This document shows positions 27,023 to 35,005 of a stretch of DNA of 64,000 nt, one piece after another (within the stretch, counting starts at the first letter, position 1; each line of letters opens with the position of its first letter). The stretch covers positions 186,001 to 250,000 of the forward strand of contig DFKE01000014.1 of assembly GCA_002373505.1 (NCBI GenBank). The letters run 5' to 3'. The notes below the pieces were generated by a model. That model had not been told where the DNA came from, did not search any database, and worked only from the letters and a program-made list of their open reading frames with translations. The position numbers were made by a program, and so were the translations under genes. This DNA is from Bacteroidales bacterium UBA3653. Lineage in GTDB: Bacteria; Bacteroidota; Bacteroidia; Bacteroidales; Paludibacteraceae.

Positions 27023-28555
27023 TTATTGAACCATTTGACCGTTTACGGTATATTTCTTCCCGTCTTGCGTCAAGACAAGCACCTGGCCGTCTTCCAGCAC
27101 TTTCTGATTGCTGACAGCCGAGTGAGGGCTAACCTCCTCTATTCCTTCCGGCAGTATTCCCGGATCTTTCGGAACGGAATTGGAGATCGTGATCGACGCA
27201 TTCAGGTCGTTATATCCGGTATTGTTGTCCCACACATTCTTGTTACCGAACCGGACGGCATAGCGCGGGTCATTCTTGATCGACTCATGCCTATCGGGCA
27301 TCCAGAGATACAGGTCATACGAACCTTCCTCCACATCCGAAGGTATATCCACTTGTTCGCGGATAAGACTCCATGTTCCGTTCGGCAGCCAGCGTCTGGG
27401 ATCGGCATTCAGTTTCAGGGTATAAGTCTTGCTGCTGTTCTTGAGGACGAGATAGACGGGACGCTCGTTGTACAGCGGAGCGTATCCCACATTACGCAGC
27501 GAGATGACCACATTCGCCTTTCCGCCCGGAGCCGCCTGGTCGCTATACTGCGCGCTCATCAAGTTATAGCGGTACCCCATATAGACGTTGAGTGTGTCGA
27601 ACAGTCCGCTGCTCCTCCATCTGCCCGTCACCGGCGTGGCGTATGTAGATCCGCAGAACGACCAGTGGTAAGTAGCCATCTCCGAAGGAGCCTGCGTATA
27701 TCTCTTCTTCGCCAGTGCATCGTCGTCATCGATATTCGTCTCGCCGCCGTTCGGGGTATAGAGACAATGGGTAGCCACATACCGGCGCATTTTCGGGTCG
27801 TCGTCACTGTCGTCGCTTGCATACGTACCCATATTGCCCCAGTCGTGCAGGAAAGCGTCGTTATGACATCCCATCCGCGCTTTCTGGGTTCCGCTGAATC
27901 CTTCCGCCGCCGTGAGAGGGGTCTTGTCTTTCAGATACTCCTGCTGGATCATCGGATAGCGGAACAAGATAAACATAGCCGCCGGCGTGTTCTCGAACAG
28001 GTATTCGATCACCTTCCTTCTGTTCGCTGTCACATGCTGCGTCTCGTCGCCATAGTTGGTAGAGTAATACCATTCGCCCCAGACGCCGACAAACCCTGCC
28101 TCCAAGACATAGATCACATCCTCGTTGGCTTCCAGATGCGGTTTCAGCTGCTGCAGATGGCGGTGTACCCATTCCGGCGTAGCATCCACCTTATCGCTCT
28201 CGCGCTCGGTATAGGCGAAACGCAGCACACATTTCAAGCCCATGTCGCGAAGCGTCTGCATGTCTTCGTCAAAGCCGTTCAGGACAGCTTGCGGCAGATC
28301 CTGAGACTTGAAATTACCGAAGTTGTACAGCACAACCGGCATGGTCATCTTGTCGTTTTTGCCCCAATTGGCATCAATATGGTTCTTAACGCGGTAAGGA
28401 CTGCTCTCCGACACCTTGCCGTTTAACTCCTCCGTAAAACCGCGTTCAGGGTTTTTGAAGACAGTGGTGTTGTCCGGCGTGTAGGTCACTACAGAGGCAT
28501 TCAGTGAGATCATAGAGGCTATGAGCAAGCCCGATAAAAAGAGAATCTTTTTCAT
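27023..28555 (-). CDS. Secreted DUF4874/DUF4832 protein, probable carbohydrate-active barrel
   Basis: 511 residues from the chosen start. That start, MKKILFLSGLLIASMISLNA, is a signal peptide and lies ~21 nt after the predicted transcription start; the in-frame upstream codons overlap the promoter. The body carries NPERGFTEEL and VLEAGFVGVWGEWYY, typical of DUF4874 (TIM-barrel-like), followed by a DUF4832 beta domain (VVISLRNVGYAPLYNERPVY). The C-terminal KVLEDGQVLVLTQDGKKYTV is the tail shared with the two large secreted proteins. It leads the minus-strand sugar cluster. Glycoside hydrolase activity is an inference. Confidence 0.8.
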   Translation of the reverse strand: MKKILFLSGLLIASMISLNASVVTYTPDNTTVFKNPERGFTEELNGKVSESSPYRVKNHIDANWGKNDKMTMPVVLYNFGNFKSQDLPQAVLNGFDEDMQTLRDMGLKCVLRFAYTERESDKVDATPEWVHRHLQQLKPHLEANEDVIYVLEAGFVGVWGEWYYSTNYGDETQHVTANRRKVIEYLFENTPAAMFILFRYPMIQQEYLKDKTPLTAAEGFSGTQKARMGCHNDAFLHDWGNMGTYASDDSDDDPKMRRYVATHCLYTPNGGETNIDDDDALAKKRYTQAPSEMATYHWSFCGSTYATPVTGRWRSSGLFDTLNVYMGYRYNLMSAQYSDQAAPGGKANVVISLRNVGYAPLYNERPVYLVLKNSSKTYTLKLNADPRRWLPNGTWSLIREQVDIPSDVEEGSYDLYLWMPDRHESIKNDPRYAVRFGNKNVWDNNTGYNDLNASITISNSVPKDPGILPEGIEEVSPHSAVSNQKVLEDGQVLVLTQDGKKYTVNGQMVQ

Positions 28556-28582
28556 ATCCGCCATATTTTGCAATTTACGCTG

Positions 28583-28614
28583 CAAATTTACTGCTTTTTT
28601 TGCATATATGCAAG
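28583..28614 (-). promoter_or_regulatory. Promoter for the DUF4832 cluster
   Basis: Minus strand: CTTG at 28614-28611, 20-bp spacer with A-tract and GCAG, TAAATTTG at 28590-28583. It is divergent from the proS promoter, with 5 bp between the two -33 elements. Confidence 0.75.
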
Positions 28615-28619
28615 TTTTT

Positions 28620-28651
28620 TTTGTATATTTCAAAAAAAAGCAGTATCTTTG
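28620..28651 (+). promoter_or_regulatory. Promoter for proS
   Basis: TTTG at 28620-28623, 20-bp spacer ending AAAAAAAAGCAG, TATCTTTG at 28644-28651. The leader to the proS ATG is about 80 nt. Confidence 0.85.
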
Positions 28652-28737
28652 CACCCGCTTAAGTTCTCCGGTATGCAAAACAGCGTTTTACATCCCGGCT
28701 TGAAATAACTGATAATCATTAAATTCTACATAACTAA

Positions 28738-30228
28738 ATGGCTAATTTTCAGAAATTGACTCCTCGTTCCGAGGACTATTCCAAGTGGTATAACGAACTG
28801 GTAGTGAAGGCGGATCTGGCAGAGCAGAGCGCTGTACGCGGCTGTATGGTGATCAAGCCGTACGGCTATGCCATATGGGAGACCATTCAGGCGGAGTTGG
28901 ACCGCCGGTTCAAAGAGAAAGGGGTGAAGAACGCCTATTTCCCGCTGCTGATTCCTAAATCCTTCCTGAGCCGCGAGGCGGAGCACGTAGAGGGTTTTGC
29001 CAAAGAGTGTGCCGTGGTAACCCACCACAGGCTGATGAACGACCCGAACGGCAAGGGTGTGGTGGTCGATCCGCAGGCCAAACTGGAGGAAGAACTGATC
29101 ATCCGTCCCACCTCGGAGACCATCATCTGGAGCACATACAAGAACTGGATCTCGTCCTACCGCGACCTGCCTATCCTTTGCAACCAGTGGTGCAACGTGA
29201 TGCGCTGGGAGATGCGTACGCGTCTGTTCCTGCGCACGGCGGAGTTCCTCTGGCAGGAGGGTCATACCGCCCATGCCACCAAAGAGGAGGCGGAGGACTA
29301 TGCACACCAGATGCTGGATGTATATGCTGATTTTGCAACTAATGTGATGGCTATTCCGGTGGTGAAAGGTGTGAAGTCTCCGAACGAGCGTTTCGCCGGC
29401 GCACTCAACACCTATTGCATCGAGGCGATGATGCAGGACGGCAAAGCGCTGCAGGCCGGTACAAGCCACTTCCTGGGACAGAACTTCGCCAAATCGTTCG
29501 ACGTACAGTTCCTCAACAAAGAGAACAAATACGAATACGTCTGGGCTACGTCCTGGGGCGTTTCAACGCGTCTGATGGGTGCGCTCATCATGACTCACTC
29601 CGATGACAACGGACTCGTTCTGCCGCCGCATCTGGCACCGATCCAAGTGGTTATCGTACCTATCTTCAAGAAACAGGACGATCTGGAGAAACTGCTGGTC
29701 AAGCTGAACCCGATAGCGGATGAGCTCAAAGCTCTCGGTATCCGCGTCAAGGTCGATACGGACGAGAAATACACGCCGGGATACAAGTTCGCCGACTATG
29801 AACTGAAAGGCGTACCGGTTCGTCTGGCTATGGGCGGCCGGGACCTGGAGAACGGCACGATTGAGATTGCACGCCGCGACACCCAGACCAAAGAGACCAT
29901 TTCTATTGACGGCATCGTGGAGATCGTGAAGAACCTGTTGGAAGAGATCCAGAAGAACCTGCTGCAGAAAGCGCTGGATTTCCGTATCGCCAACACCCGC
30001 GAGGTGAACAGCTACGATGAGTTCAAAGAGGAACTGAAGAAAGGTGGTTTCCTGCTCGCCCATTGGGACGGCACCGCCGAGACCGAGCAGCGCATCAAGG
30101 ACGAGACCAAGGCTACTATCCGCTGTATCCCTCTGGCAGACCTGCCGGGACACAAGAACGAACCGGGTACCTGTATGGTCACCGGCAAACCGTCCGCAGG
30201 CAGGGTTATTTTCGCCCTCAATTACTAA
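28738..30228 (+). CDS. proS: Prolyl-tRNA synthetase, short (ProS3/archaeal-like) form
   Basis: 496 residues, the short class II form without the inserted editing domain of the E. coli type. It charges tRNA-Pro. Seen are RGCMVIKPYGYAIWETIQ (motif 1 region), RPTSETIIWSTYKNWISSYR with RWEMRTRLFLRTAEFLWQEG (motif 2), the anticodon-binding domain (PIQVVIVPIFKKQDDLEKL), and the C-terminal zinc-domain-like end (KATIRCIPL, GTCMVTGKPSAG), which has two cysteines. Confidence 0.97.
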   Translation: MANFQKLTPRSEDYSKWYNELVVKADLAEQSAVRGCMVIKPYGYAIWETIQAELDRRFKEKGVKNAYFPLLIPKSFLSREAEHVEGFAKECAVVTHHRLMNDPNGKGVVVDPQAKLEEELIIRPTSETIIWSTYKNWISSYRDLPILCNQWCNVMRWEMRTRLFLRTAEFLWQEGHTAHATKEEAEDYAHQMLDVYADFATNVMAIPVVKGVKSPNERFAGALNTYCIEAMMQDGKALQAGTSHFLGQNFAKSFDVQFLNKENKYEYVWATSWGVSTRLMGALIMTHSDDNGLVLPPHLAPIQVVIVPIFKKQDDLEKLLVKLNPIADELKALGIRVKVDTDEKYTPGYKFADYELKGVPVRLAMGGRDLENGTIEIARRDTQTKETISIDGIVEIVKNLLEEIQKNLLQKALDFRIANTREVNSYDEFKEELKKGGFLLAHWDGTAETEQRIKDETKATIRCIPLADLPGHKNEPGTCMVTGKPSAGRVIFALNY

Positions 30229-30259
30229 TTGGCACAATCTTTGCAAGTAGCCTATTGAC

Positions 30260-30865
30260 ATGAAACGACTACTGCGCATAATATGGATTCCCCTTCTCCT
30301 CTTTTCCCTCTCCCTTGAGGGGAGAGCCGGAGAGGGGTTTTCGCGTAACTATGTGGATTCCTGCATGATCAAGATCCAGAACGGCGACACCTTGTATATG
30401 GCGTGGCTGCATGAGGTGTGGGTCTATCCGCCTATGAAATTCAAGAACAAGAAGCAGGAGAAGTTCTACTGGCGGACCGTGCGGGACGTGAAGAAATGTC
30501 TGCCGTACGCCAAGATGATCTCCAAGGACATGGAATACGCGGATGCCGAACTGGCGAAAATACCGGACAAGAAAGAGCAGAAGAAATGGTGGCGGAAGTT
30601 CGAAAAACAGCTCTTCAAGAAATACGAGAAAGACTTCCGCGGCATGTACGCTTCGCAGGGACGGATGCTGATGATTCTGCTGGACCGGGAGACCGACCGC
30701 ACCAGTTACGAACTGATCAAGCAATACAAGAGCAAAGCCGCAGCCAACTGGTGGCAGTTCGTCGCCAAACTATTCCGCAATGACCTGAAAGAAGAATACG
30801 ACGCCACGGACAAAGACAAAATCACCGAGCGCGTCATCAACCTCGTTGAAGCCGGACAGTTGTGA
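30260..30865 (+). CDS. DUF4294 protein, exported
   Basis: 201 residues with a signal peptide (MKRLLRIIWIPLLLFSLSLE). DUF4294 is a Bacteroidota family of unknown function. The body is highly charged (NKKQEKFYWRTVRDVKKCLP, KEQKKWWRKFEKQLFKKYEK). The 33-bp dispersed palindromic element lies in frame just after the signal peptide and codes for the segment SLSLEGRAGEGF. It ends 21 nt from the convergent MATE gene. Confidence 0.75.
   Translation: MKRLLRIIWIPLLLFSLSLEGRAGEGFSRNYVDSCMIKIQNGDTLYMAWLHEVWVYPPMKFKNKKQEKFYWRTVRDVKKCLPYAKMISKDMEYADAELAKIPDKKEQKKWWRKFEKQLFKKYEKDFRGMYASQGRMLMILLDRETDRTSYELIKQYKSKAAANWWQFVAKLFRNDLKEEYDATDKDKITERVINLVEAGQL
30308..30340. repeat. Dispersed 33-bp palindromic element, copy in the DUF4294 gene
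   Basis: Begins CTCTCCCTTGAGGGGAGAG (perfect palindromic arms), followed by CCGGAGAGGGGTTT. It matches 30 of 33 bases with the copy at 35409-35441 inside nif3. Both are in coding sequence without a frame break. Confidence 0.8.
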
Positions 30866-30886
30866 TTATGTTCCGTCTGCATAGCG

Positions 30887-32227
30887 TTAAGCTTGCAGTT
30901 TCTTGCGGGAGGCGAAGAGGACGATGAGAGCGGTGATAGCGGAGAGGGTGTCGCTGACAGGAATAGACCACCACACGCCGTCCAGCGGATCGGCAAAAGC
31001 CATCGGCAGCAGCAAAGTCAGCGGAATAAGATAGATCACTTGCCGCGTCAGACTCAGGAAGATCGACTTGCCCGCCTTGCCGATAGAGGTAAAGAGGTTG
31101 CCCGTGACCATCTGAAATCCCACAATTAGCATCGAACTGCAGATAATCCGCATCGGCCGGATCGTCCGGGTTATCAGGTCCGCGTCGTGGGTGAAAATCT
31201 TGGTCATCACCTCCGGGCAGCACTCGCCTAAAATAAAGAGCAGCGCCATCACGCCCGTTGCGTACGCGCAGGTGATATAAAAGGAACGTAGCACGCGATC
31301 ATATTGTTTGGCACCATAGTTATATCCCGCCACAGGCTGCATTCCCTGGTTCAGACCCATCACGATCATTGCGAAGATAAAGGTCATTCGGTTGATTACG
31401 CCGTAAGACGCTATCGCCATGTCGCCGCCGAAGTTCTTGAGCTGGTTATTGATAATAATGACCACAAAACAATGGGCTATGTTATATAAGAACGGCGACA
31501 TACCGATCGCCAAGGCACGGCTTGTGATATGCCGGTTGAGCCGCCATATACCCCGATGAAACCGGACTAACTCGTTCTTGTCGAAGAACTTCGTAATCTG
31601 CCATATGACAGCCACCGCCTGGCTCAGAACGGTAGCCAGTGCTGCGCCGCGAACGCCCATCTCCATGCCGAAGATGAAGATCGGGTCCAGGATGATATTC
31701 AGTATGACCGCTACGATGGTTGCCGTCATGGAGAAACGCGGGTGCCCCGCCGAACGCAGCAAGGCATTGAGACCGAAATAGATATGCGTCAGGATATTGC
31801 CATAGAGGATGATCTCCATGTATTCATGGGCGTAGAGGATGGTATCCTCGCTTGCGCCGAAAGCGTACAGGATAGGGTCCAGCCATATCAGACCCGCCGC
31901 CATCACAATAGCCGAGAGGATGACGTTCATCACAATCACGTTTCCCAGCACCCTGTTGGCACGCTCGTAGTCTTTCTCGCCCAGATAGATCGCCAGCAGC
32001 GAAGAAGCGCCCACGCCGACGAGGCTGCCGAACGCAGCGCATATGTCCATAAACGGCTTGGCTACCGTCAGTGCGCCCAATGCCAATGCGCCGCAGCCAT
32101 GCCCGATATAAATCGTGTCAACGATATTATACAGCGACGTAGCCGTCATCGCTATGATGGCGGGCATGGCGTATTTGAAAAGCAGTTTATGTACCGGAGC
32201 GGTGCCGAGTTCGGAGGTTCTGTTCAT
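30887..32227 (-). CDS. MATE-family multidrug/cation antiporter
   Basis: 446 residues with about twelve hydrophobic segments in two halves, the MATE plan, MepA-like. The N-terminal half has TSLYNIVDTIYIGHGCGALA and NALLRSAGHPRFSM; the second half has VMGLNQGMQPVAGYNYGAKQ. It exports drugs or metabolites using Na+ or H+. It starts 27 nt after mrp and probably shares its transcript. The substrate is unknown. Confidence 0.9.
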   Translation of the reverse strand: MNRTSELGTAPVHKLLFKYAMPAIIAMTATSLYNIVDTIYIGHGCGALALGALTVAKPFMDICAAFGSLVGVGASSLLAIYLGEKDYERANRVLGNVIVMNVILSAIVMAAGLIWLDPILYAFGASEDTILYAHEYMEIILYGNILTHIYFGLNALLRSAGHPRFSMTATIVAVILNIILDPIFIFGMEMGVRGAALATVLSQAVAVIWQITKFFDKNELVRFHRGIWRLNRHITSRALAIGMSPFLYNIAHCFVVIIINNQLKNFGGDMAIASYGVINRMTFIFAMIVMGLNQGMQPVAGYNYGAKQYDRVLRSFYITCAYATGVMALLFILGECCPEVMTKIFTHDADLITRTIRPMRIICSSMLIVGFQMVTGNLFTSIGKAGKSIFLSLTRQVIYLIPLTLLLPMAFADPLDGVWWSIPVSDTLSAITALIVLFASRKKLQA

Positions 32228-32238
32228 ATAAAATGTTT

Positions 32239-32270
32239 CTAGTTTACTAGTGGGCTAGTTTACTAGTTGT
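32239..32270. repeat. 8-bp tandem array with CTAG core spanning the mrp stop
   Basis: Units CTAGTTTA, CTAGTGGG, CTAGTTTA, CTAGTTGT. The last codons of mrp and its TAG stop lie inside the array, and each further unit again carries TAG in the coding direction. Confidence 0.85.
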
Positions 32271-33301
32271 CTGGCTATTTTATCAAACTCTACGGCTGCG
32301 GGATGTCCGGCTTGCAGCGTTATCGGCAGACCCTCGTCGCCGCCCTCGCGGATAGACTGTACCAGCGGAATCTGACCCAGGAGCGGTACATTCAGTTCCT
32401 CTGCTAATTCCTTGCCTCCGTCTTTGCCGAAGATATAATATCTGTTCTCCGGCAGTTCAGCCGGCGTGAACCATGCCATATTTTCCACCAGTCCGAGAAT
32501 AGGCACATTCACTTTCTCGTTGCGGAACATCTCCACGCCCTTCCGGGCATCGACGAGCGCAACCGGCTGCGGCGTTGTAACCACGATAACACCCGTCAGT
32601 TGCAGTTCGGAGATCAGCGTCAGATGGATGTCGCTGGTACCCGGCGGCAGGTCTATCAGGAAATAATCCAACTCGCCCCAATGGGCATCTTCTATGAGCT
32701 GTTTGATAGCGTTGGAAGCCATTCCGCCGCGCCATATCACCGCGCTTTCGGGATTGACGAAGAACCCGATGGACAGCATCTTCACGCCGTATTGCTCTAT
32801 CGGCTCTATCAGCGTCCGTCCGTTTTCTTCCACCGAATAGGGCCGTGCGTCTTCGCACCGGAACATCTTCGGCATTGACGGACCATGGATATCGGCGTCC
32901 AGCAATCCCACACGGTAACCCGCTTGCGCCAGAGCTACCGCCAGGTTGGCTGTCACGGTCGATTTGCCCACTCCGCCCTTGCCGCTATGGACAGCGATGA
33001 TATGCTTCGCCCGGACGGGAGAATCGGTCTTTTGACTTTCGACGTTCGACTTTCGACTAATAATCTTCGTATGAATCTGCGCCTCTATATTAGGATCAAT
33101 ATATGTCTGCAACGCCACCTCGGAGGCTTTTACGACCGATTTCATGAAAGGGTCGTTGTCCTTCGGAAAAATAAGCGAGAAAGAAACCTTGAAACCGGAA
33201 ATACGGATATCGTCCTCCAGCATTCCGCTCTCTATCAGATCTTTCCCCGTACCGGGATACCGCACGTGGCGCAGGGCATCAATTACTTGTTGTGGATACA
33301 T
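32255..33301 (-). CDS. mrp: Mrp/ApbC-type P-loop ATPase, iron-sulfur cluster carrier
   Basis: 348 residues. An N-terminal MIP18/DUF59 domain (1-85) is joined to a ParA-like ATPase with the deviant P-loop HSGKGGVGKSTVTANLAVAL and GLLDADIHGPSMPKMF. These proteins carry and deliver Fe-S clusters. The bridging CxxC of many Mrp proteins is absent: the site reads VENMAWFTPAELPENRYYIF, which I recall is usual in Bacteroidales. The linker between the domains (SRKSNVESQKTDSP) is coded by a 7-bp tandem array (33030-33057). The start is 41 nt after the predicted transcription start; MATE follows. Confidence 0.92.
   Translation of the reverse strand: MYPQQVIDALRHVRYPGTGKDLIESGMLEDDIRISGFKVSFSLIFPKDNDPFMKSVVKASEVALQTYIDPNIEAQIHTKIISRKSNVESQKTDSPVRAKHIIAVHSGKGGVGKSTVTANLAVALAQAGYRVGLLDADIHGPSMPKMFRCEDARPYSVEENGRTLIEPIEQYGVKMLSIGFFVNPESAVIWRGGMASNAIKQLIEDAHWGELDYFLIDLPPGTSDIHLTLISELQLTGVIVVTTPQPVALVDARKGVEMFRNEKVNVPILGLVENMAWFTPAELPENRYYIFGKDGGKELAEELNVPLLGQIPLVQSIREGGDEGLPITLQAGHPAAVEFDKIARQLVN
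33030..33057. repeat. 7-bp tandem array inside mrp
   Basis: On the plus strand TTTTGAC, TTTCGAC, GTTCGAC, TTTCGAC (four units). It codes for the linker between the two domains of Mrp and contains no in-frame stop. Confidence 0.8.
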
Positions 33302-33348
33302 AAAACTATTTATAGATACAATATTTTCCCCGGGATGTTAAACGACTA

Positions 33349-33380
33349 CAAAAGTACTGCTTTTTTCTGAGATATGCAAG
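33349..33380 (-). promoter_or_regulatory. Promoter for mrp-MATE
   Basis: Minus strand: CTTG at 33380-33377, 20-bp spacer, TACTTTTG at 33356-33349. It is part of a divergent cassette with the promoter at 33386; the cassette matches the one at 28583-28651 at 59 of 69 positions. Confidence 0.8.
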
Positions 33381-33385
33381 TTTTT

Positions 33386-33417
33386 TTTGTATAATTCAAA
33401 AAAAAGTTGTACCTTTG
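33386..33417 (+). promoter_or_regulatory. Promoter for the CPBP protease
   Basis: TTTG at 33386-33389, 20-bp spacer ending AAAAAAAAGTTG, TACCTTTG at 33410-33417. The predicted transcription start falls at about 33423, on top of the GTG start codon proposed for the gene. Confidence 0.85.
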
Positions 33418-33421
33418 CGGC

Positions 33422-34321
33422 GTGAAAAACGGCATTCATCGCTTCATACAGATCCTGACATGGTTAGGAATCATGTCTGTGCTGACGCTCCTCGCTATGG
33501 GCGTATGGATTGTTGTATGGCATGGGAGCCAGAGTACGGAGAGTCTCAAATGGCTCCAGTTCCTCCAAACAATCGGCACATTCCTTCTTCCGCCGATACT
33601 GTGCGCCTGGTTATGGGACGCCGGACATAAGCCTTTCGCATGGCTGAAGATGGACCGCGGCGCGGACTGGAGGACCTTCGTTTTGGCTATACTGATTATG
33701 GTCTGCGCCATTCCGGCTATCAATCTGCTGGCGGATCTCAACAGCCGCATCGTGCTGCCCGAAGCCCTGCGGGGACTGGAAGAATGGATGAAAGCGCGGG
33801 AAGACGATGCTGCGGCTTTGACGGAACGCTTCCTGGCTGCAGGCTCTGTCGGAGGATTGCTGATTAATATAGGTCTCATGGCGCTGCTGCCTGCGATAGC
33901 AGAAGAGTTGTCTTTCCGCGGCGTGCTGCAAGGTATCTTCACCCATAACCCGTCCCCCGTAACCCATAACCCCTCAACCCCTCACCTCGCCATCTGGGGG
34001 ACGGCTGTTATCTTCTCTGCTATACATATGCAGTTCTACGGTTTTGTGCCGCGAATGCTGATGGGCGCCATGTTCGGATACGTCCTCGTGTGGACCGGCA
34101 GCCTCTGGGTACCGGTTGTGATGCATTTCACCAACAACGGTCTGGCGGTACTGGCTTATTACATATGGGGGGCGGAAGAAGGAGAAAAAAGTTATGCCGA
34201 CACGATCGGTGCCGGCACAACATGGTGGTTAGGCTTGATCAGCCTGGCCGTGGTAATAACCCTGCTTGTTTTTACATATCGGGGTCTACCAGGATACGGC
34301 CGCAGAACTCACAAGGAATAA
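33422..34321 (+). CDS. CPBP (CAAX/Abi-type) intramembrane protease
   Basis: 299 residues from GTG at 33422 (VKNGIHRFIQILTWLGIMSV). The in-frame ATG at 33407 lies upstream of the -7 element and cannot be the start; the ATG at 33473 would remove half of the first membrane helix. About eight membrane segments. CPBP motifs: AEELSFRGVLQG (EExxxR), FSAIHMQF (FxxxH) and MHFTNN. An insertion between the first two motifs (THNPSPVTHNPSTP) is coded by repeats of ATAACCC type at 33950-33985. The 3' end overlaps the convergent zinc ribbon gene by 50 nt. The substrate is unknown. Confidence 0.85.
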   Translation: MKNGIHRFIQILTWLGIMSVLTLLAMGVWIVVWHGSQSTESLKWLQFLQTIGTFLLPPILCAWLWDAGHKPFAWLKMDRGADWRTFVLAILIMVCAIPAINLLADLNSRIVLPEALRGLEEWMKAREDDAAALTERFLAAGSVGGLLINIGLMALLPAIAEELSFRGVLQGIFTHNPSPVTHNPSTPHLAIWGTAVIFSAIHMQFYGFVPRMLMGAMFGYVLVWTGSLWVPVVMHFTNNGLAVLAYYIWGAEEGEKSYADTIGAGTTWWLGLISLAVVITLLVFTYRGLPGYGRRTHKE

Positions 34322-35003
34322 TTTTCTTCCGTGTACGGATGTCCAACTGGCTCTGTGCAGGAATCTTGGCGTGGCAGCCTCCGCAGGAGTCACGCTCAAT
34401 CTTGACAACTGCCAGACCATTGCGCGCATTCTTACGGATACGCTTGAAAGCGGTGAGTAGACGCTCGTCGATTTTCTTCTCCAACTCACCAGCTTTGAGA
34501 ACCAGTGCTTCTGTCTCCGCCTTGGTCTCTGCCAGAATCTGATCCAGCTCCGAACGCTTCTGGTTCAGGTCAACCGTGCGCTCCTCGATGTCCTTAACCG
34601 TCTTGGCTTTCTCTGCCGTACGGGCCTCCAACTCTGCGGTGTAATGTTTGATCTTACGCTGCGAAGCCTCGATCTCCAACTCCTGATATTCGATCTCCTT
34701 ATTCAGGTTGTCGAACTCACGGTTGTTGCGCACCGTGTTTTGCTGCTCGCGGTAACGCGAGATGGAAGCGTTGGCGTTCTCGGTACGTACACGATGGTCC
34801 GAGATTTGGGTCTCGCACTCTTTGATGTCATTCTCGATATTCGCCAGACGGGTCTTCAGACCTTCTACTTCGTCGGCCATATCTTTCACTTCCTGCGGCA
34901 GCTCGCCGGCTAAGGTACGCAGGGAGTCGATCTTGGAATCTACCTGCTGCAGTTCATAGAGGATCTTCAGTTTTTCCTCGATGGTCAATTCTCTTTTTGC
35001 CAT
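34272..35003 (-). CDS. C4-type zinc ribbon coiled-coil protein (DUF164/CT398-like)
   Basis: 243 residues: a long coiled coil (about 1-190), then a zinc ribbon with two cysteine pairs (SCGGC at ~204-208 and CEFCG near the end). Proteins of this family occur in many bacteria; a Chlamydia member binds RpoN and secretion proteins, which suggests a scaffold. It is the third gene of an operon DUF5606-nif3-this gene, 21 nt after nif3. The last 50 nt overlap the convergent protease gene. Confidence 0.85.
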   Translation of the reverse strand: MAKRELTIEEKLKILYELQQVDSKIDSLRTLAGELPQEVKDMADEVEGLKTRLANIENDIKECETQISDHRVRTENANASISRYREQQNTVRNNREFDNLNKEIEYQELEIEASQRKIKHYTAELEARTAEKAKTVKDIEERTVDLNQKRSELDQILAETKAETEALVLKAGELEKKIDERLLTAFKRIRKNARNGLAVVKIERDSCGGCHAKIPAQSQLDIRTRKKIIPCEFCGRILVDPDM

Positions 35004-35005
35004 AA

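Noticed and set aside
27026..28426. 466-codon plus-strand frame over the DUF4832 gene
   Set aside because: Antisense to a gene with signal peptide, recognised domains and promoter; no support of its own.
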